Shown here in pieces: positions 1-10,301 of a stretch of DNA of 64,000 nucleotides (positions are counted from its first letter, which is position 1; each line of letters opens with the position of its first letter). The DNA lies in assembly GCA_002104945.1 (NCBI GenBank), contig MCFH01000041.1, forward strand, positions 73,501 to 137,500, written 5' to 3'. The notes under the pieces were generated by a model. The model worked only from the letters and a program-made list of their open reading frames with translations. It did not search any database and was not told where the DNA came from. This DNA is from Piromyces finnis (lineage: Eukaryota > Neocallimastigomycota > Neocallimastigomycetes > Neocallimastigales > Neocallimastigaceae). A program made the position numbers and the translations under genes.

Positions 1-2
1 CA

Positions 3-1016
3 ATTGGTTGTTCTCTTGCCGAAGCAGCTGAAAAGGATGTATATAAATCATACCTTTTAACTGAAAAAAAAAAGGCTGGTAATTCACCAATTGTAAATTT
101 AATTTACATCAACACTAGTTTACCATCTAAAGCTATGGCTCAAGACATTATTCCAACTATTTCATGTACTTCAGCTAATGTACTTCGTTCTGTTTTACAA
201 ATTGCTGCCCAAAAACCAGATTGTAAGATTTGCTATGGTCCAGATTCTTACATGGGTAACAATTTAGAAGTTATGTTAAAGCATTTAACCACTCAACCTG
301 ACTCTGAAATTAAGAAATATCATCCAGCTCATAATCAAAAATCAATTGCTAAACTTTTAAAGAATTTCTCTTACTTTAAGAACGGTAACTGTATTGTTCA
401 CCATATGTTTGGTGAAAAGGTTGTCAATAATATTCGTGAAAATTATGATGATGCTTATATTACTGCACACTTTGAAGTACCAGGACCAATGTTCCAATTA
501 GCTATGGAAAAAATCCAAAAGAATTCTGGTACCGTTGGTTCTACTTCAGATATCTTAAATTTCATTATTAACAAGGCTAAATCTACTGATGAATCCTTTA
601 AGGTTGTATTAGGTACTGAATCTGGTATGATTACAAAACTTTCACAAATGATTCAAAAGACTTTAAAAGAACATGGTAGTAAGAACCAAACTATTGAAGT
701 TATTTTCCCAGTTTCAAATGATGCTGTCACTGTTTCAAATGATAAGAAATTAGGTATTGTTCCAGGTGTTTGTGGTGGAGAAGGATGTTCAACTGAAGGT
801 GGTTGTGCTTCTTGCCCATACATGAAAATGAACACTATTGATGGTCTTCTTCATGTTGTTGAAATGCTCAATGAAGGTAAAACTGAAGAACTTAAAGAAT
901 ATGAAGTCAAAAACAAGATTTCTGATAATATTGTTGATAAAGCTTTGAAGCCAATTTTTGCAATGAGATATTTCCAAAAGAACAAAGAATTCCCAGAATG
1001 GGCTTTCCAATCATAA
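3..1016 (+). CDS. nadA: Quinolinate synthase NadA, 5' end outside the window
   Basis: Quinolinate synthase condenses iminoaspartate with dihydroxyacetone phosphate to quinolinate in de novo NAD synthesis, using a 4Fe-4S cluster. The frame is open from the window edge through 337 codons; the ATG at 135 is internal because conserved sequence precedes it (GCSLAEAA and a VNLIYINTS strand). Visible motifs are SCTSANV, a CIVHHMFGEKV segment, AHFEVPGPMF, VGSTSDIL, VLGTESGM and, near the C-terminus, GEGCSTEGGCASCPYMKMN. The AHxEVPGxMF and GGCASCPYMKMN motifs are those of the plant/algal NadA domain and differ from the E. coli-type HPEC motif. There is no intron in the visible part. Codons are richer in GGT, GCT, AAG and CCA than most neighbours, as in the ribosomal protein genes here, suggesting high expression. 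A horizontally acquired or ancestral plant-type enzyme replacing the O2-dependent kynurenine path is inferred. Confidence 0.93.
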   Translation: MGCSLAEAAEKDVYKSYLLTEKKKAGNSPIVNLIYINTSLPSKAMAQDIIPTISCTSANVLRSVLQIAAQKPDCKICYGPDSYMGNNLEVMLKHLTTQPDSEIKKYHPAHNQKSIAKLLKNFSYFKNGNCIVHHMFGEKVVNNIRENYDDAYITAHFEVPGPMFQLAMEKIQKNSGTVGSTSDILNFIINKAKSTDESFKVVLGTESGMITKLSQMIQKTLKEHGSKNQTIEVIFPVSNDAVTVSNDKKLGIVPGVCGGEGCSTEGGCASCPYMKMNTIDGLLHVVEMLNEGKTEELKEYEVKNKISDNIVDKALKPIFAMRYFQKNKEFPEWAFQS

Positions 1017-1201
1017 AATATAAATAATATCTAATAATAATAATAAATACTACTTAAAATAAAATATAATTTAAATTATTTAAAAAAAAGAAAAAAAAAA
1101 AAAAAAAGAAAAAAACTTTTATTTTGATTTTTTTAAAATATATATATAAAATATTTAATGTTAAGCTTTAAATATGTTTATAAATTTTATATAATATTAT
1201 A

Positions 1202-1246
<45 letters not shown>

Positions 1247-1849
1247 TTCAAAACTCTTTAAATATGTATTTTTTAGTTACTAAAAGCTTCTATATATTTA
1301 AAAATATTTGTTTATAAATTAAAACAATATAACAAAATGAAATATATATAATTAACAAATGTAATAAAAAACAAAATATAAAATATTTCAAATTCTATAA
1401 AAATTAATATAAAAAAGTAAATTATTATTAAATAAAATAAATTATCTTGTTATAAACATATTAAAAATTATATATATATAATTTATTATTTGAAAGAGTT
1501 TTTATGGACATAAGACTTAAATATAAATGGTTTTTTTTTTTTTTTTTTTTTTTTTTGTATTATTTTATTACTATCTTACAACTACTACTATTTCAGCCAC
1601 TAAAATATATTACAATTACAAAAATAATGGTAGAAACTTATTTGTAAATAAAAATATATTAATAATAAATTATTATAATATTTATCTTTATTATACATAT
1701 TGTAATAATGTATTTAAAATGTAAAATTTGATAAAAAAAAAAATTGCAAATATTGTTTTTATTTTTTTATTTCTTCATATTTTAAAAAAATAAAAATAAA
1801 TATATACAAAAAATAAAATAATAATAAAAATAATTTATAATATACGAAA
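1017..1849. other. Gene-free spacer, nadA to RPB3
   Basis: AT-rich spacer of 833 bases. It contains A-rich patches just after nadA, a 34-base poly-A run (1209-1242) and a T run (about 1530-1555). A short open frame at 1527-1724 is low-complexity and not credible. It presumably holds the nadA 3' UTR and the RPB3 promoter, but no specific element can be assigned. Confidence 0.6.
1209..1242. repeat. Poly-A run, 34 bases
   Basis: Uninterrupted A-run between nadA and RPB3, typical of this genome's non-coding DNA. Confidence 0.95.
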
Positions 1850-2701
1850 ATGAATGATATTTCACTCTCAGCAATTACTGGTGCCTTTGATCCAGGACCA
1901 ACAGTTCAATTAAAAGAATTAGAAAGTGATCATATTAAATTTTCTTTATCAAATGTTGATCTTAGTGTTGCCAATGGTATTAGAAGAGCAATGATTGCAG
2001 ATGTACCAACAATGGCAATCGATTTAGTTGAAATCGAAACCAATACAACAGTATTAACTGATGAATTCATTGCACATAGATTAGGTCTAATTCCTTTAAC
2101 AAGCACAGATGTAGATAAGAATTTTGCTTATAGTAGAGAATGTAATTGCTCAGATTATTGTAATTTATGTAGTGTTGAATTAAATTTAAATGTCAAATGT
2201 ACTGAAAATAGAACAATGGAAGTAACTAGTAATGATTTAATTAGTCAAAATCCAGATATTGTTCCAGTTATTACTGACAAGGATGATCGTGGCATTATTA
2301 TTGCAAAAATGAGACAAGGACAAGAATTAAAATTAAAATGTATTGCAAAAAAAGGAACAGGCAAAGAACATGCTAAATGGTCACCAGTTTGTGGTGTAGG
2401 TTTTGATTATGATCCATATAATAAATTAAAACATACAACATACTGGGTTGAAGATGATGAAAAGGCTGAATGGCCTTTAACTGAAAATTCTAATGAAGAA
2501 CCACCACCTGTTGAAGGCGAGCCATTTGACTACAACGCAGTTCCCAATAAATTTTATTATAGATTTGAAACAACAGGTTCAATGGAAGCAAAAGATATTG
2601 TATTATCATCTCTTGATATATTGCAAAATAAATTAGATGAATTAAGAAATGAATTAAGAAAAGAACAAAGTATGAACCAACAACAAGATCAAATGTATTA
2701 A
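1850..2701 (+). CDS. RPB3: DNA-directed RNA polymerase II subunit RPB3
   Basis: Single-exon gene, 283 residues (human 275, yeast 318). RPB3 pairs with RPB11 as the alpha-like assembly platform of RNA polymerase II in the nucleus. The N-terminal dimerisation domain is clear at about residues 25-70, with SNVDLSVANGIRRAMIADVP and then the AHRLGLIPL motif. A zinc loop CNCSDYCNLC (C-x-C-x3-C-x2-C, about residues 98-107) is the hallmark of RPB3 among alpha-like subunits and separates it from the Pol I/III paralogue RPAC1. Near the C-terminus the YYRFETTGSM segment and a helix ending LDELRNELRKE match the RPB3 tail. The ATG at 1850 gives the expected N-terminus. No intron is needed, in contrast to the intron-rich genes that follow. 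Confidence 0.95.
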   Translation: MNDISLSAITGAFDPGPTVQLKELESDHIKFSLSNVDLSVANGIRRAMIADVPTMAIDLVEIETNTTVLTDEFIAHRLGLIPLTSTDVDKNFAYSRECNCSDYCNLCSVELNLNVKCTENRTMEVTSNDLISQNPDIVPVITDKDDRGIIIAKMRQGQELKLKCIAKKGTGKEHAKWSPVCGVGFDYDPYNKLKHTTYWVEDDEKAEWPLTENSNEEPPPVEGEPFDYNAVPNKFYYRFETTGSMEAKDIVLSSLDILQNKLDELRNELRKEQSMNQQQDQMY

Positions 2702-3147
2702 ACAAGCTTATAAATTAAAATTAATAGTTAAATATATTTAACTTTATTTAATTGAAAATATAAACAACTTCACATACAAAATTAAATCTTCACATAAATT
2801 TAAAGAATAAATATAATAATAAAAAAATATTTATTTTATATATCCCTTTTTCCCGAAGATTTTATAAAATAAAAACAAATAAAAAAAATATTATACAAAG
2901 AAAATTTTTATTATTTCATAACATAAATTAATATAAAATTTTGAAATTTAACTTAAATTCAAAATTTTTATGATTAAAATATAATTTTTGATGTAAATTT
3001 TAACTTATATACAATTTTAAAATAATGATCTGATTGGTCGTGAATTTTGATTTTATCCAATAAATCTTATTTTAAAATTTACAATAAAAATAATTTTTCA
3101 TATGTACAATTAGTTCCCTCCTTTTTATATTATTTGAAAACGTCAGG
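2702..3147. promoter_or_regulatory. RPB3-RPS27 spacer with paired CCAAT boxes
   Basis: Spacer ahead of the eS27 gene. Two CCAAT-type elements stand out against the A/T background: GATTGGTC at about 3032-3039 (ATTGG orientation) and ATCCAATAA at about 3056-3064. They lie 85-115 bases upstream of the start codon, a typical position for NF-Y/HAP sites. A short pyrimidine stretch (TCCCTCCTTTTT, about 3114-3125) precedes the ATG, as in many ribosomal protein genes. Function is inferred from sequence only. Confidence 0.35.
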
Positions 3148-3699
3148 ATGCCTGTATGTGTTATTTTTTTTTGAATGAAATAATGAATTATTATTTAATA
3201 AATATAATATAAAATGTCCATCCATTTAATGTTAAATATTTAATATTTAAACTATTTAATTTTATGAATTATTTATTGATGAAATCATAAATAATAGTTG
3301 GCCGTAGATCTTCTTAACCCATCAGAAGCTTCTGAACAACGTCAACACAAGCTTAAGAGACTTGTCCAATCTCCAAACTCTTACTTCATGGACGTTAAGT
3401 GTGCTGGTAAGAATTTTATGATTAATAAGAATTAAATTATTATTAATGTAAACGTGAGTATTAACAAAAATTATAAATAGATTGTTTACAAATTTCTACT
3501 GTCTTCAGTCATGCTCAAACTGTTGTTCTCTGCAGTGGTTGTGCTACTGTCCTTTCCCAACCAACTGGTGGTAAGGCTAGATTAACTGAAGGTAAGATAA
3601 AGAATTACAATTATAAATGAATATGAATAAAGCATATATATTAAGTTTATAATATCACAATTAAAAATAGGTTGCTCTTTCCGTAGAAAGCCAAACTAA
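3148..3699 (+). CDS. RPS27: 40S ribosomal protein eS27
   Basis: Four exons: 3148-3153, 3298-3406, 3481-3591 and 3671-3699, giving 84 residues (yeast 82). eS27 is a small zinc-finger protein of the 40S subunit. The protein reads [10 protein letters not shown], then KLKRLVQSP, the zinc finger with DVKCADC and VVLCSGC (two CxxC pairs), [12 protein letters not shown] and FRRKPN, all matching the family. Exon 1 encodes only Met-Pro, so the start codon is separated from the rest by a 144-base intron. All introns are GT-AG. The split explains why no long open frame is visible. The first CxxC is CADC where most orthologues have CPGC, because the second splice junction falls in this codon. Upstream CCAAT boxes are described separately. 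Confidence 0.94.
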
Positions 3700-4968
3700 T
3701 AAAATAGCGTTTATTTTATTTAATAAATTCAATATAATAAATTAAATGTATTTGTGGTTAACTGAAATTACAAATCAGCCAAATAAATAATTTAATATAT
3801 TCAAATAATGATAAAAAATTTATAATATTTATTAATAATTAATTCGTGTTAAAAGGGTGTAAATAATAGTTTAGTTGAAAATTACTAAGGATTTTAAAAG
3901 TATCACTTAAATTATTAAATTATAATTTAGAGAAAAATATTTTTTATGGCTCAATTAAAACTATGCATTTTAACTATCAAATTGATAATTTGATGTAAGA
4001 TAAAAATAAATGTTTAAATGGATCAATAATTAAATAATTTCAATAGTGTTGATTGCTAAATGTAGCATTTTAAGATTTCTGATGAAAATAAGATTTAAAT
4101 AAAATGTAATATTATAAAAATTTAAAAGATATTTTGTTAATTAATTAATAATTATTTATTTAAATATTGTTTAGTTTTTATAATTAAATGTAATTTATTT
4201 ATCTTTTTTTTTTTTTTCTATTACTAATGTTAAGATACTAATTAGAAGATTATTCAATGCTTATGATTATAAATGAAATAATTATCATCACTTGTGAAAA
4301 CACAATAAATATCTATCTTGATAATTTTATTTATTATTTTAATTATTTTTTGTTTAATTATTAACTTCACATATAGCTTAGAAATAAGTAAATAATATAT
4401 ACATTTGTTCCCCTTAAATGTTAAAGACATTATTTATATTTCTATATTATTATTTTTATTTATTATTTAATATAGCAATATGTATTATCACCTAATATAA
4501 TGTAAATCGCAAATTAAATAAATAAATACAAGTGTACTATCTTCCTAGTCCAAAAAAAAAAAAAAAAAAAAAAACTTATAATAATATATTATTACTATTA
4601 TTAAATATTAAATAATAATTACTTGGGAAAAAAAATAAATAAATAAAAATTTAATAAGTACTATTGTTTTTATGTAATTAATAACAAAATAAATAAACTC
4701 TTACAGAATTTATTTATTCTTTATTTGTTATTCTTTTTTTTTCTTTTTTTTTTTTTTTTGACTACTTATAAAGTACTTAATATTGATAAATAAAATTTAA
4801 TGTTAAAATAATTATAAAAATTTTTATTAAGTTTATTTTATTGGATAAATATGTATAAATTATTTAATATTCAGTTTAAATAATTTTTCTTAAATTAGAC
4901 TTGTTTGAAATAAAGAAATATATACCACTATCTTATTTTTCTTTATCATACTTTAATATATCTAAATA
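3700..4968. other. Gene-free spacer, RPS27 to CFT2
   Basis: About 1.27 kb of A/T sequence with T runs at about 4204-4217 and 4733-4759 and an A run at about 4553-4574. No coding sequence, tRNA-like GC patch or recognisable regulatory element was found. Confidence 0.6.
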
Positions 4969-5234
4969 ATGACAAGTTATATAAAATTTACAGCATTATC
5001 TGGAGCTCGTGATGATAATCCATTATGTTACTTATTAGAAATAGATGAAGCAAAAATATTATTAGATTGTGGTTGGTATGATACTTTTGATGAAGAATTA
5101 TTGAAACCATTATCAGAGTAAGTCATTTTATTGACATACTAAAAGAAATTTTTAATAATATGTTTAAATTTAAGGAAAAAATAGTAGACTAAATTATTAA
5201 TAAAAATGTTAATTCATTCTTATATAATTATCAT

Positions 5235-5274
<40 letters not shown>

Positions 5275-8200
5275 TTGCAAATAGTATTGATGCAATATTA
5301 TTATCACATGCAGATATTGAACATATTGGAGCATTACCATATGCTATAACAAAATATAAAATGACATGTAGTGTTTATGCTACAATTCCTGTTCAAAACA
5401 TGGGACAAATGTGTCTATATGATGCTGTTCAATCACATTTAGCAACAGAAGACTTCACAAAATTTTCATTAGATGATATTGATAATACTTTTGAAAAAAT
5501 CATCCAATTGAGATATCAACAACCTTTTTTATTATCTGGTATTTTTTCTAAAAATAATAAATAAATAAATATAAAATCTTAAAATCGGTTAATTTAAATG
5601 TAAACTGACGAATTTCATATTATACTTCTAAAACTAAAATAAAGGTAAATGTAAAGGTATTATAATAACAGCATATTCAGCTGGACATACTTTAGGAGGA
5701 ACAATATGGAAAATTAAAAAAGATACAGATGAGATTTTATACGCAGTTAATTATAATCACAAAAAAGAAAGGTAGTTTAATAATTTATTATCAATTAAAA
5801 ATCCCAATATTAAATTAAAATTTCATTAATAATTCATTAGACATTTAGAGGGAACACAGTTACATTTAAATTCAGAATTGTTTACACGCCCGTCATTATT
5901 AATTACAGATTGTAGAAATTCATTGAATGCACAACCATCAAGAAAACAAAGAGATAGTTTTTTAATTGGTATGTAATATATGTAATATATTAAAGAATTT
6001 AATTCTTAATTAAAATTACTTTTTTCAAAATTTTATTAATTTTTTTTTCTTTCTTTTTATTCTATTGAAATATAAAGATACAATATTTTCTACTCTAAAT
6101 AAAAATGGAAATGTATTAATACCGGTTGAATCAACAACTAGAATTTTAGAATTGGCGTATATATTAGATCAGCATTGGGGTAATAATAGAGTAAATTTCC
6201 CACTTGTAGTATTTACTCATCAAGGATATAGAACTTTACAATTTGCGAAAAGTATGTTGGAATGGATGAGTGATGCATTATTAAATATATTTTCTCAAAC
6301 AAGAGAAAATCCTTTTGAATTAAAGTTAGTATCATATCATAATATTTTCAAAAGCAAAGAATTAAATTAAATTAAGTAATAGAAAAAAGTATTAAAAATA
6401 TATTATATAATTGCACTTTCTAAACATTATAAAGACATATCAAGTTAAAAAATAAACTCCAAGAAGTTGAAGATTTAAAATCTCCAAAAGTAGTATTAAC
6501 ATCAATGAAAAGTTTAGAAATAGGATATGCAAGAGATTTATTTATAAATTGGGCACAAAATCCAAATAATATAGTAATTTTTCCAACAAAATGTCAGCCA
6601 AATACCTTGTCAGAAAAATTATATAATTTATGGTTTAATATTGTAAAAGAAATGTCAGATGATATTAAGCCAGCGGCTAATGTCAATATTGATTTAGAAC
6701 TTGAGGTACTATAAATATTAGAAATTCATCTTCTTAATATTCACTTTATATATAAATATATAAATAGCAATTGTATTATAAAATAAAGTAAATAATAATT
6801 ATTAATTTTTAATATTATATATATAATAGATAAAATCACGAATTCCATTAGAAGGAGAAGAATTGAAAGAATTTCTTCGACTTGATCAAATTAAAAAAGA
6901 AAAAGAAGCTGCTGAAGCTGCTCAAAGAAAGCATAATTTATTAATTATGGAAGATGATGATAATGATGATAATGATGATAACGACGAAATTGATGTTAAT
7001 TTATTAAACACCCAATTTGATTTATATGTTAGAGATACCAATAACATGGATTATATGACTAATATGTATTATGTAAATCAATCATATAAAATGTATCCAT
7101 GTAATGACCAAAAGAAAAAATTTGATGATTATGGTGAAGTTATTAATGCAGCAGAATACACACATGATGAATTTCAATCATCTGAAATTGAACAAATAGA
7201 TAAAGATAATAATGAAGAAGTAAAATTTAATTAATATTACTCTATATATTAACTTATTAATGTTATATATCATAATAATTTATATTTCTTTATATATATA
7301 TATATAATAATTTTATTTATAATAATATTATAAAATATTTAGCAAGTAGATTTAATGAAAATTGATAAACCAGAAAGAGAAACAGAACTATCTATACCAT
7401 CTAAATGTATAAGCCATACAAGAAATGTACCAATTAAATGTAAAATTTGTTATATCGATTTTGAAGGTCTTTCTGATGGAAAATCTATAAAAAATATCAT
7501 ACCACAAGTTGCACCAAAAAAACTCGTAAGTTAAATACACATTCTCCTTTTTATTTCCTTATTTGTTATTTTATCATAATAAGTGACGCGCTTAAAATTA
7601 TTAATTATATTATTATTAATGATTATTTATATATTATTACTTTTTTCGATTCAATTATTTATATTAATAACAATAAGATATTAATTCATGGTAATGAAGA
7701 GCAAACTTTACATTTACAAGAATTTTGCAAATCAGTTATATCTAATGGTGTTGAAGCACCTCATGTTGGTGAATGCATTAATGTTTCAGCAGCTACAAAT
7801 ATATATCAAGTAATTTTAAATAAAGCAATATTGCTTTTAATGATTAAATATTAAATATATTTTAATATATTAAATTTTATTAATATTTATATAATCATTA
7901 GATTAAACTCACTGATACACTTGTTAATTCTTTAGATATGGCTAAAGTAATTTTATATAAATAAGTATATATAATTATTATTTATGAACAATATTTATTA
8001 ATATTTTTTGTTTATTTGTTTATATGTTTTTGTTTTATTTATATTCAATAGATGGATGATTATGAATTGGCATTTATTCAAGGACAAATAGAATTAAATG
8101 ATATGAATCAAAATCCTGTATTGGATATCATTCCTCCTGAAGAAAAAAATAAAAATAATGATTATATCCCATCTATTATTATTGGAGATCTAAAACTATC

Positions 8201-8498
8201 AGAATTTAAAAAATTATTACAGCATGAAGGATATGATGCTGAATTTATTCCAAGTGGTTTATTAGTAAATGAATCTATACTTATTCAAAAGGTAAAATTA
8301 TATATAATGTTTTTTTAGATAACTAAATTAAAAATTAAAAAGTCATATATTAATTATTATTTTTTTATCAAATTATTATAAACATTTATATTAATTATTT
8401 AAAAGAATGAATCTGGAAAATTAATAATAGAAGGTTCTCTGAGTTCTGAGTATTATAAAGTTAGATCATTATTATATAACCAATTTGCTATTTTGTAA
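4969..8498 (+). CDS. CFT2: Cleavage and polyadenylation specificity factor subunit 2 (CPSF100)
   Basis: Twelve exons: 4969-5117, 5273-5538, 5645-5771, 5841-5968, 6078-6324, 6435-6705, 6830-7219, 7343-7525, 7678-7809, 7902-7946, 8052-8291 and 8406-8498; 756 residues (human 782). CPSF100 is the inactive partner of the CPSF73 endonuclease in mRNA 3'-end processing. The start [12 protein letters not shown] is family-typical. The metallo-beta-lactamase signature has decayed to [13 protein letters not shown], lacking the HxHxDH zinc ligands as expected for CPSF100. Later motifs are [11 protein letters not shown], the beta-CASP segment [21 protein letters not shown], an acidic insert ([13 protein letters not shown]), VHG-like LIHG, and the C-terminus [19 protein letters not shown]. 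The donor of intron 5 is an unusual GTTAGT. Small exons (45 and 93 bases) lie near the 3' end. Confidence 0.94.
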
Positions 8499-8918
8499 TT
8501 CTAAATAATAATAATAAAAATAATAATAATAATAGAACTAATAATATGAATAAGTATTATTCATTGATAAACATGAAATATAAATACCATTACTTTATAT
8601 AATTTATTACTTATTCTTTATTGAACTTATGTAACTTTTAAAAAAGAATCATAATGACTATAATAATAAAAATTTAAACATCAATAATTTAATATTATAA
8701 TAAATTTTTAACTTTTTATATATTATGATTATAATTTTTTATTAAACTTTATTATATAAATGTTTAACATTTGATTTCTAATAATTTTAAGAATTGTAAT
8801 CTGTAATTAAAATTTCTTTTTAAAGTTTTAATTTAATATAAATAAATTATAAATAAAGTAAGAATAAAAGTGGATTTTGAAGTTCGTATTTTTAATTTCA
8901 AATATAAAGTATAATCAT
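8499..8918. other. Gene-free spacer, CFT2 to IQ gene
   Basis: AT-rich spacer with short AAT repeats right after the CFT2 stop. Nothing specific is recognised. Confidence 0.55.
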
Positions 8919-10001
8919 ATGGAAAATCAAATTAATATAAAAAAGATAATTATAATTCAGAAAATAGTAAGAGGTATATATTTCAAATATATATGCTTAA
9001 CAACTTTATAAATATTTATCTAAATAATTTATATTAATATAAAAGGATTTTTAGTACGACAAAGACTACGAAAATGTAATGAAAATGCAATTAAAATACA
9101 GTCATTATATAGAGGGTATGTTACAAGAAAATCTTTTAGAATTTATAAAGATTTATATTCTAAAAAAAAAATAATAGAAAATTCATTAATAAAACATGAA
9201 AAATTTCTGAAAAATAAATTGGAAGAATTACAAAAATTACGCCAACTTTCTAATAATAAATACTTTGAATACAAAAAGGAAAGCAGAAATAATGCTGCTA
9301 TTATAATACAAAAAACATGGAGAGGTCACTATACAAGAAAAAACATCAATAAAATAAAGCAAATGCAAAGTCTCTTATCACTTTACGAAGATAAAGATAA
9401 TAATAATATGATTGATTTATCCTTCATTGAAAAAAATAATTCACAAAATTTAATCAATGACAAAATTTGGTTAAAAAAGAAATTTGAAATAATTGATAAT
9501 AGTATGCATAAATATAGAAGAGAATGTAAAAAGAACAAATGTTTTAATGAAAATAATACTGAAGAAGTAAAGAAAGCTCTAACAGAAAGATTAAAAAATG
9601 CTCAAAATATAATGGATATATATTACGAAAACTACTTTCATTTCTTTCAATTAAAAAAAGAAATATATGAAAATAAAAATGCATTAGATATTCTATCTCT
9701 AAATTGTAATAATTATTTTCTATATATATAAATTATAGTTATACAAATAATCATTAATATCAATGTTATTGTTTAATATTATTTATATTACTTATCAATA
9801 GTAAATTGTAAAAAAATTAATGACTTAAAACTACTTCCTGTTGTAAAACAAAATTTATCCTCAATGGAAATTAAAAAAGTGCATCAAAAATTAATTAATG
9901 ATGTCAAAATGCCATGGTGGAAAGTATTGAAAAATAATTATGATTTAAATCATATTGATTTTGATTATATTAATGAAATTTTTCAAAATAGGGTAAAATA
10001 A
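8919..10001 (+). CDS. IQ-motif protein, possibly SPATA17-like flagellar protein
   Basis: Three exons, 8919-8973, 9046-9705 and 9802-10001, giving 304 residues. At least three calmodulin-binding IQ motifs are visible: IIIIQKIVRGFLVRQRLR (residues ~10-27), AIKIQSLYRGYVTRKSFR and, after a charged spacer, AAIIIQKTWRGHYTRKNI. The rest is Lys/Asn-rich and probably helical. The third exon ends in a conserved-looking MPWWKVLKNNYDL segment. The junction at 9705/9802 uses donor GTAATA and avoids an in-frame stop 26 bases further on. Closely spaced N-terminal IQ motifs in a protein of this size resemble SPATA17, a ciliary protein, and a dynein-assembly gene lies in the same window. That identity is an inference; IQ repeats alone are common. 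Confidence 0.75.
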
Positions 10002-10301
10002 TAGTACTAATAATAATAATAGGTATCATAATTTATAAGAATAAATAAAAATTAGTTATATTTAAAAATATCATACTTTTAATAAAAGTAAGAATTTTTT
10101 CATGTATAAAAGTATGTTCTCTTATTTATTCTATACTTCCTTTTTTCTTTAATTCTAAATAATACTGTTTAAATTATTAAATTTGCTTTTGTATATTCAT
10201 AAATTAATTTTTATAGTTTTTTGTTCATTTGTTTTTTATTTTAATATTTATATGTATTTTTTATTCTGAATTTATATATCTATTATTCAATTTCATTATT
10301 T
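10002..10301. other. Convergent intergenic spacer
   Basis: 300-base A/T spacer between the ends of convergent genes. It presumably holds both 3' UTRs. No feature is recognised. Confidence 0.5.

Noticed and set aside
1527-1724. Short open frame beginning with poly-Phe
   Set aside because: Poly-T translation followed by low-complexity sequence; non-coding.
5273-5564. CPSF100 as a degraded endonuclease pseudogene, because zinc ligands are missing
   Set aside because: Loss of the HxHxDH ligands is normal for the CPSF100 family, and all exons keep frame.
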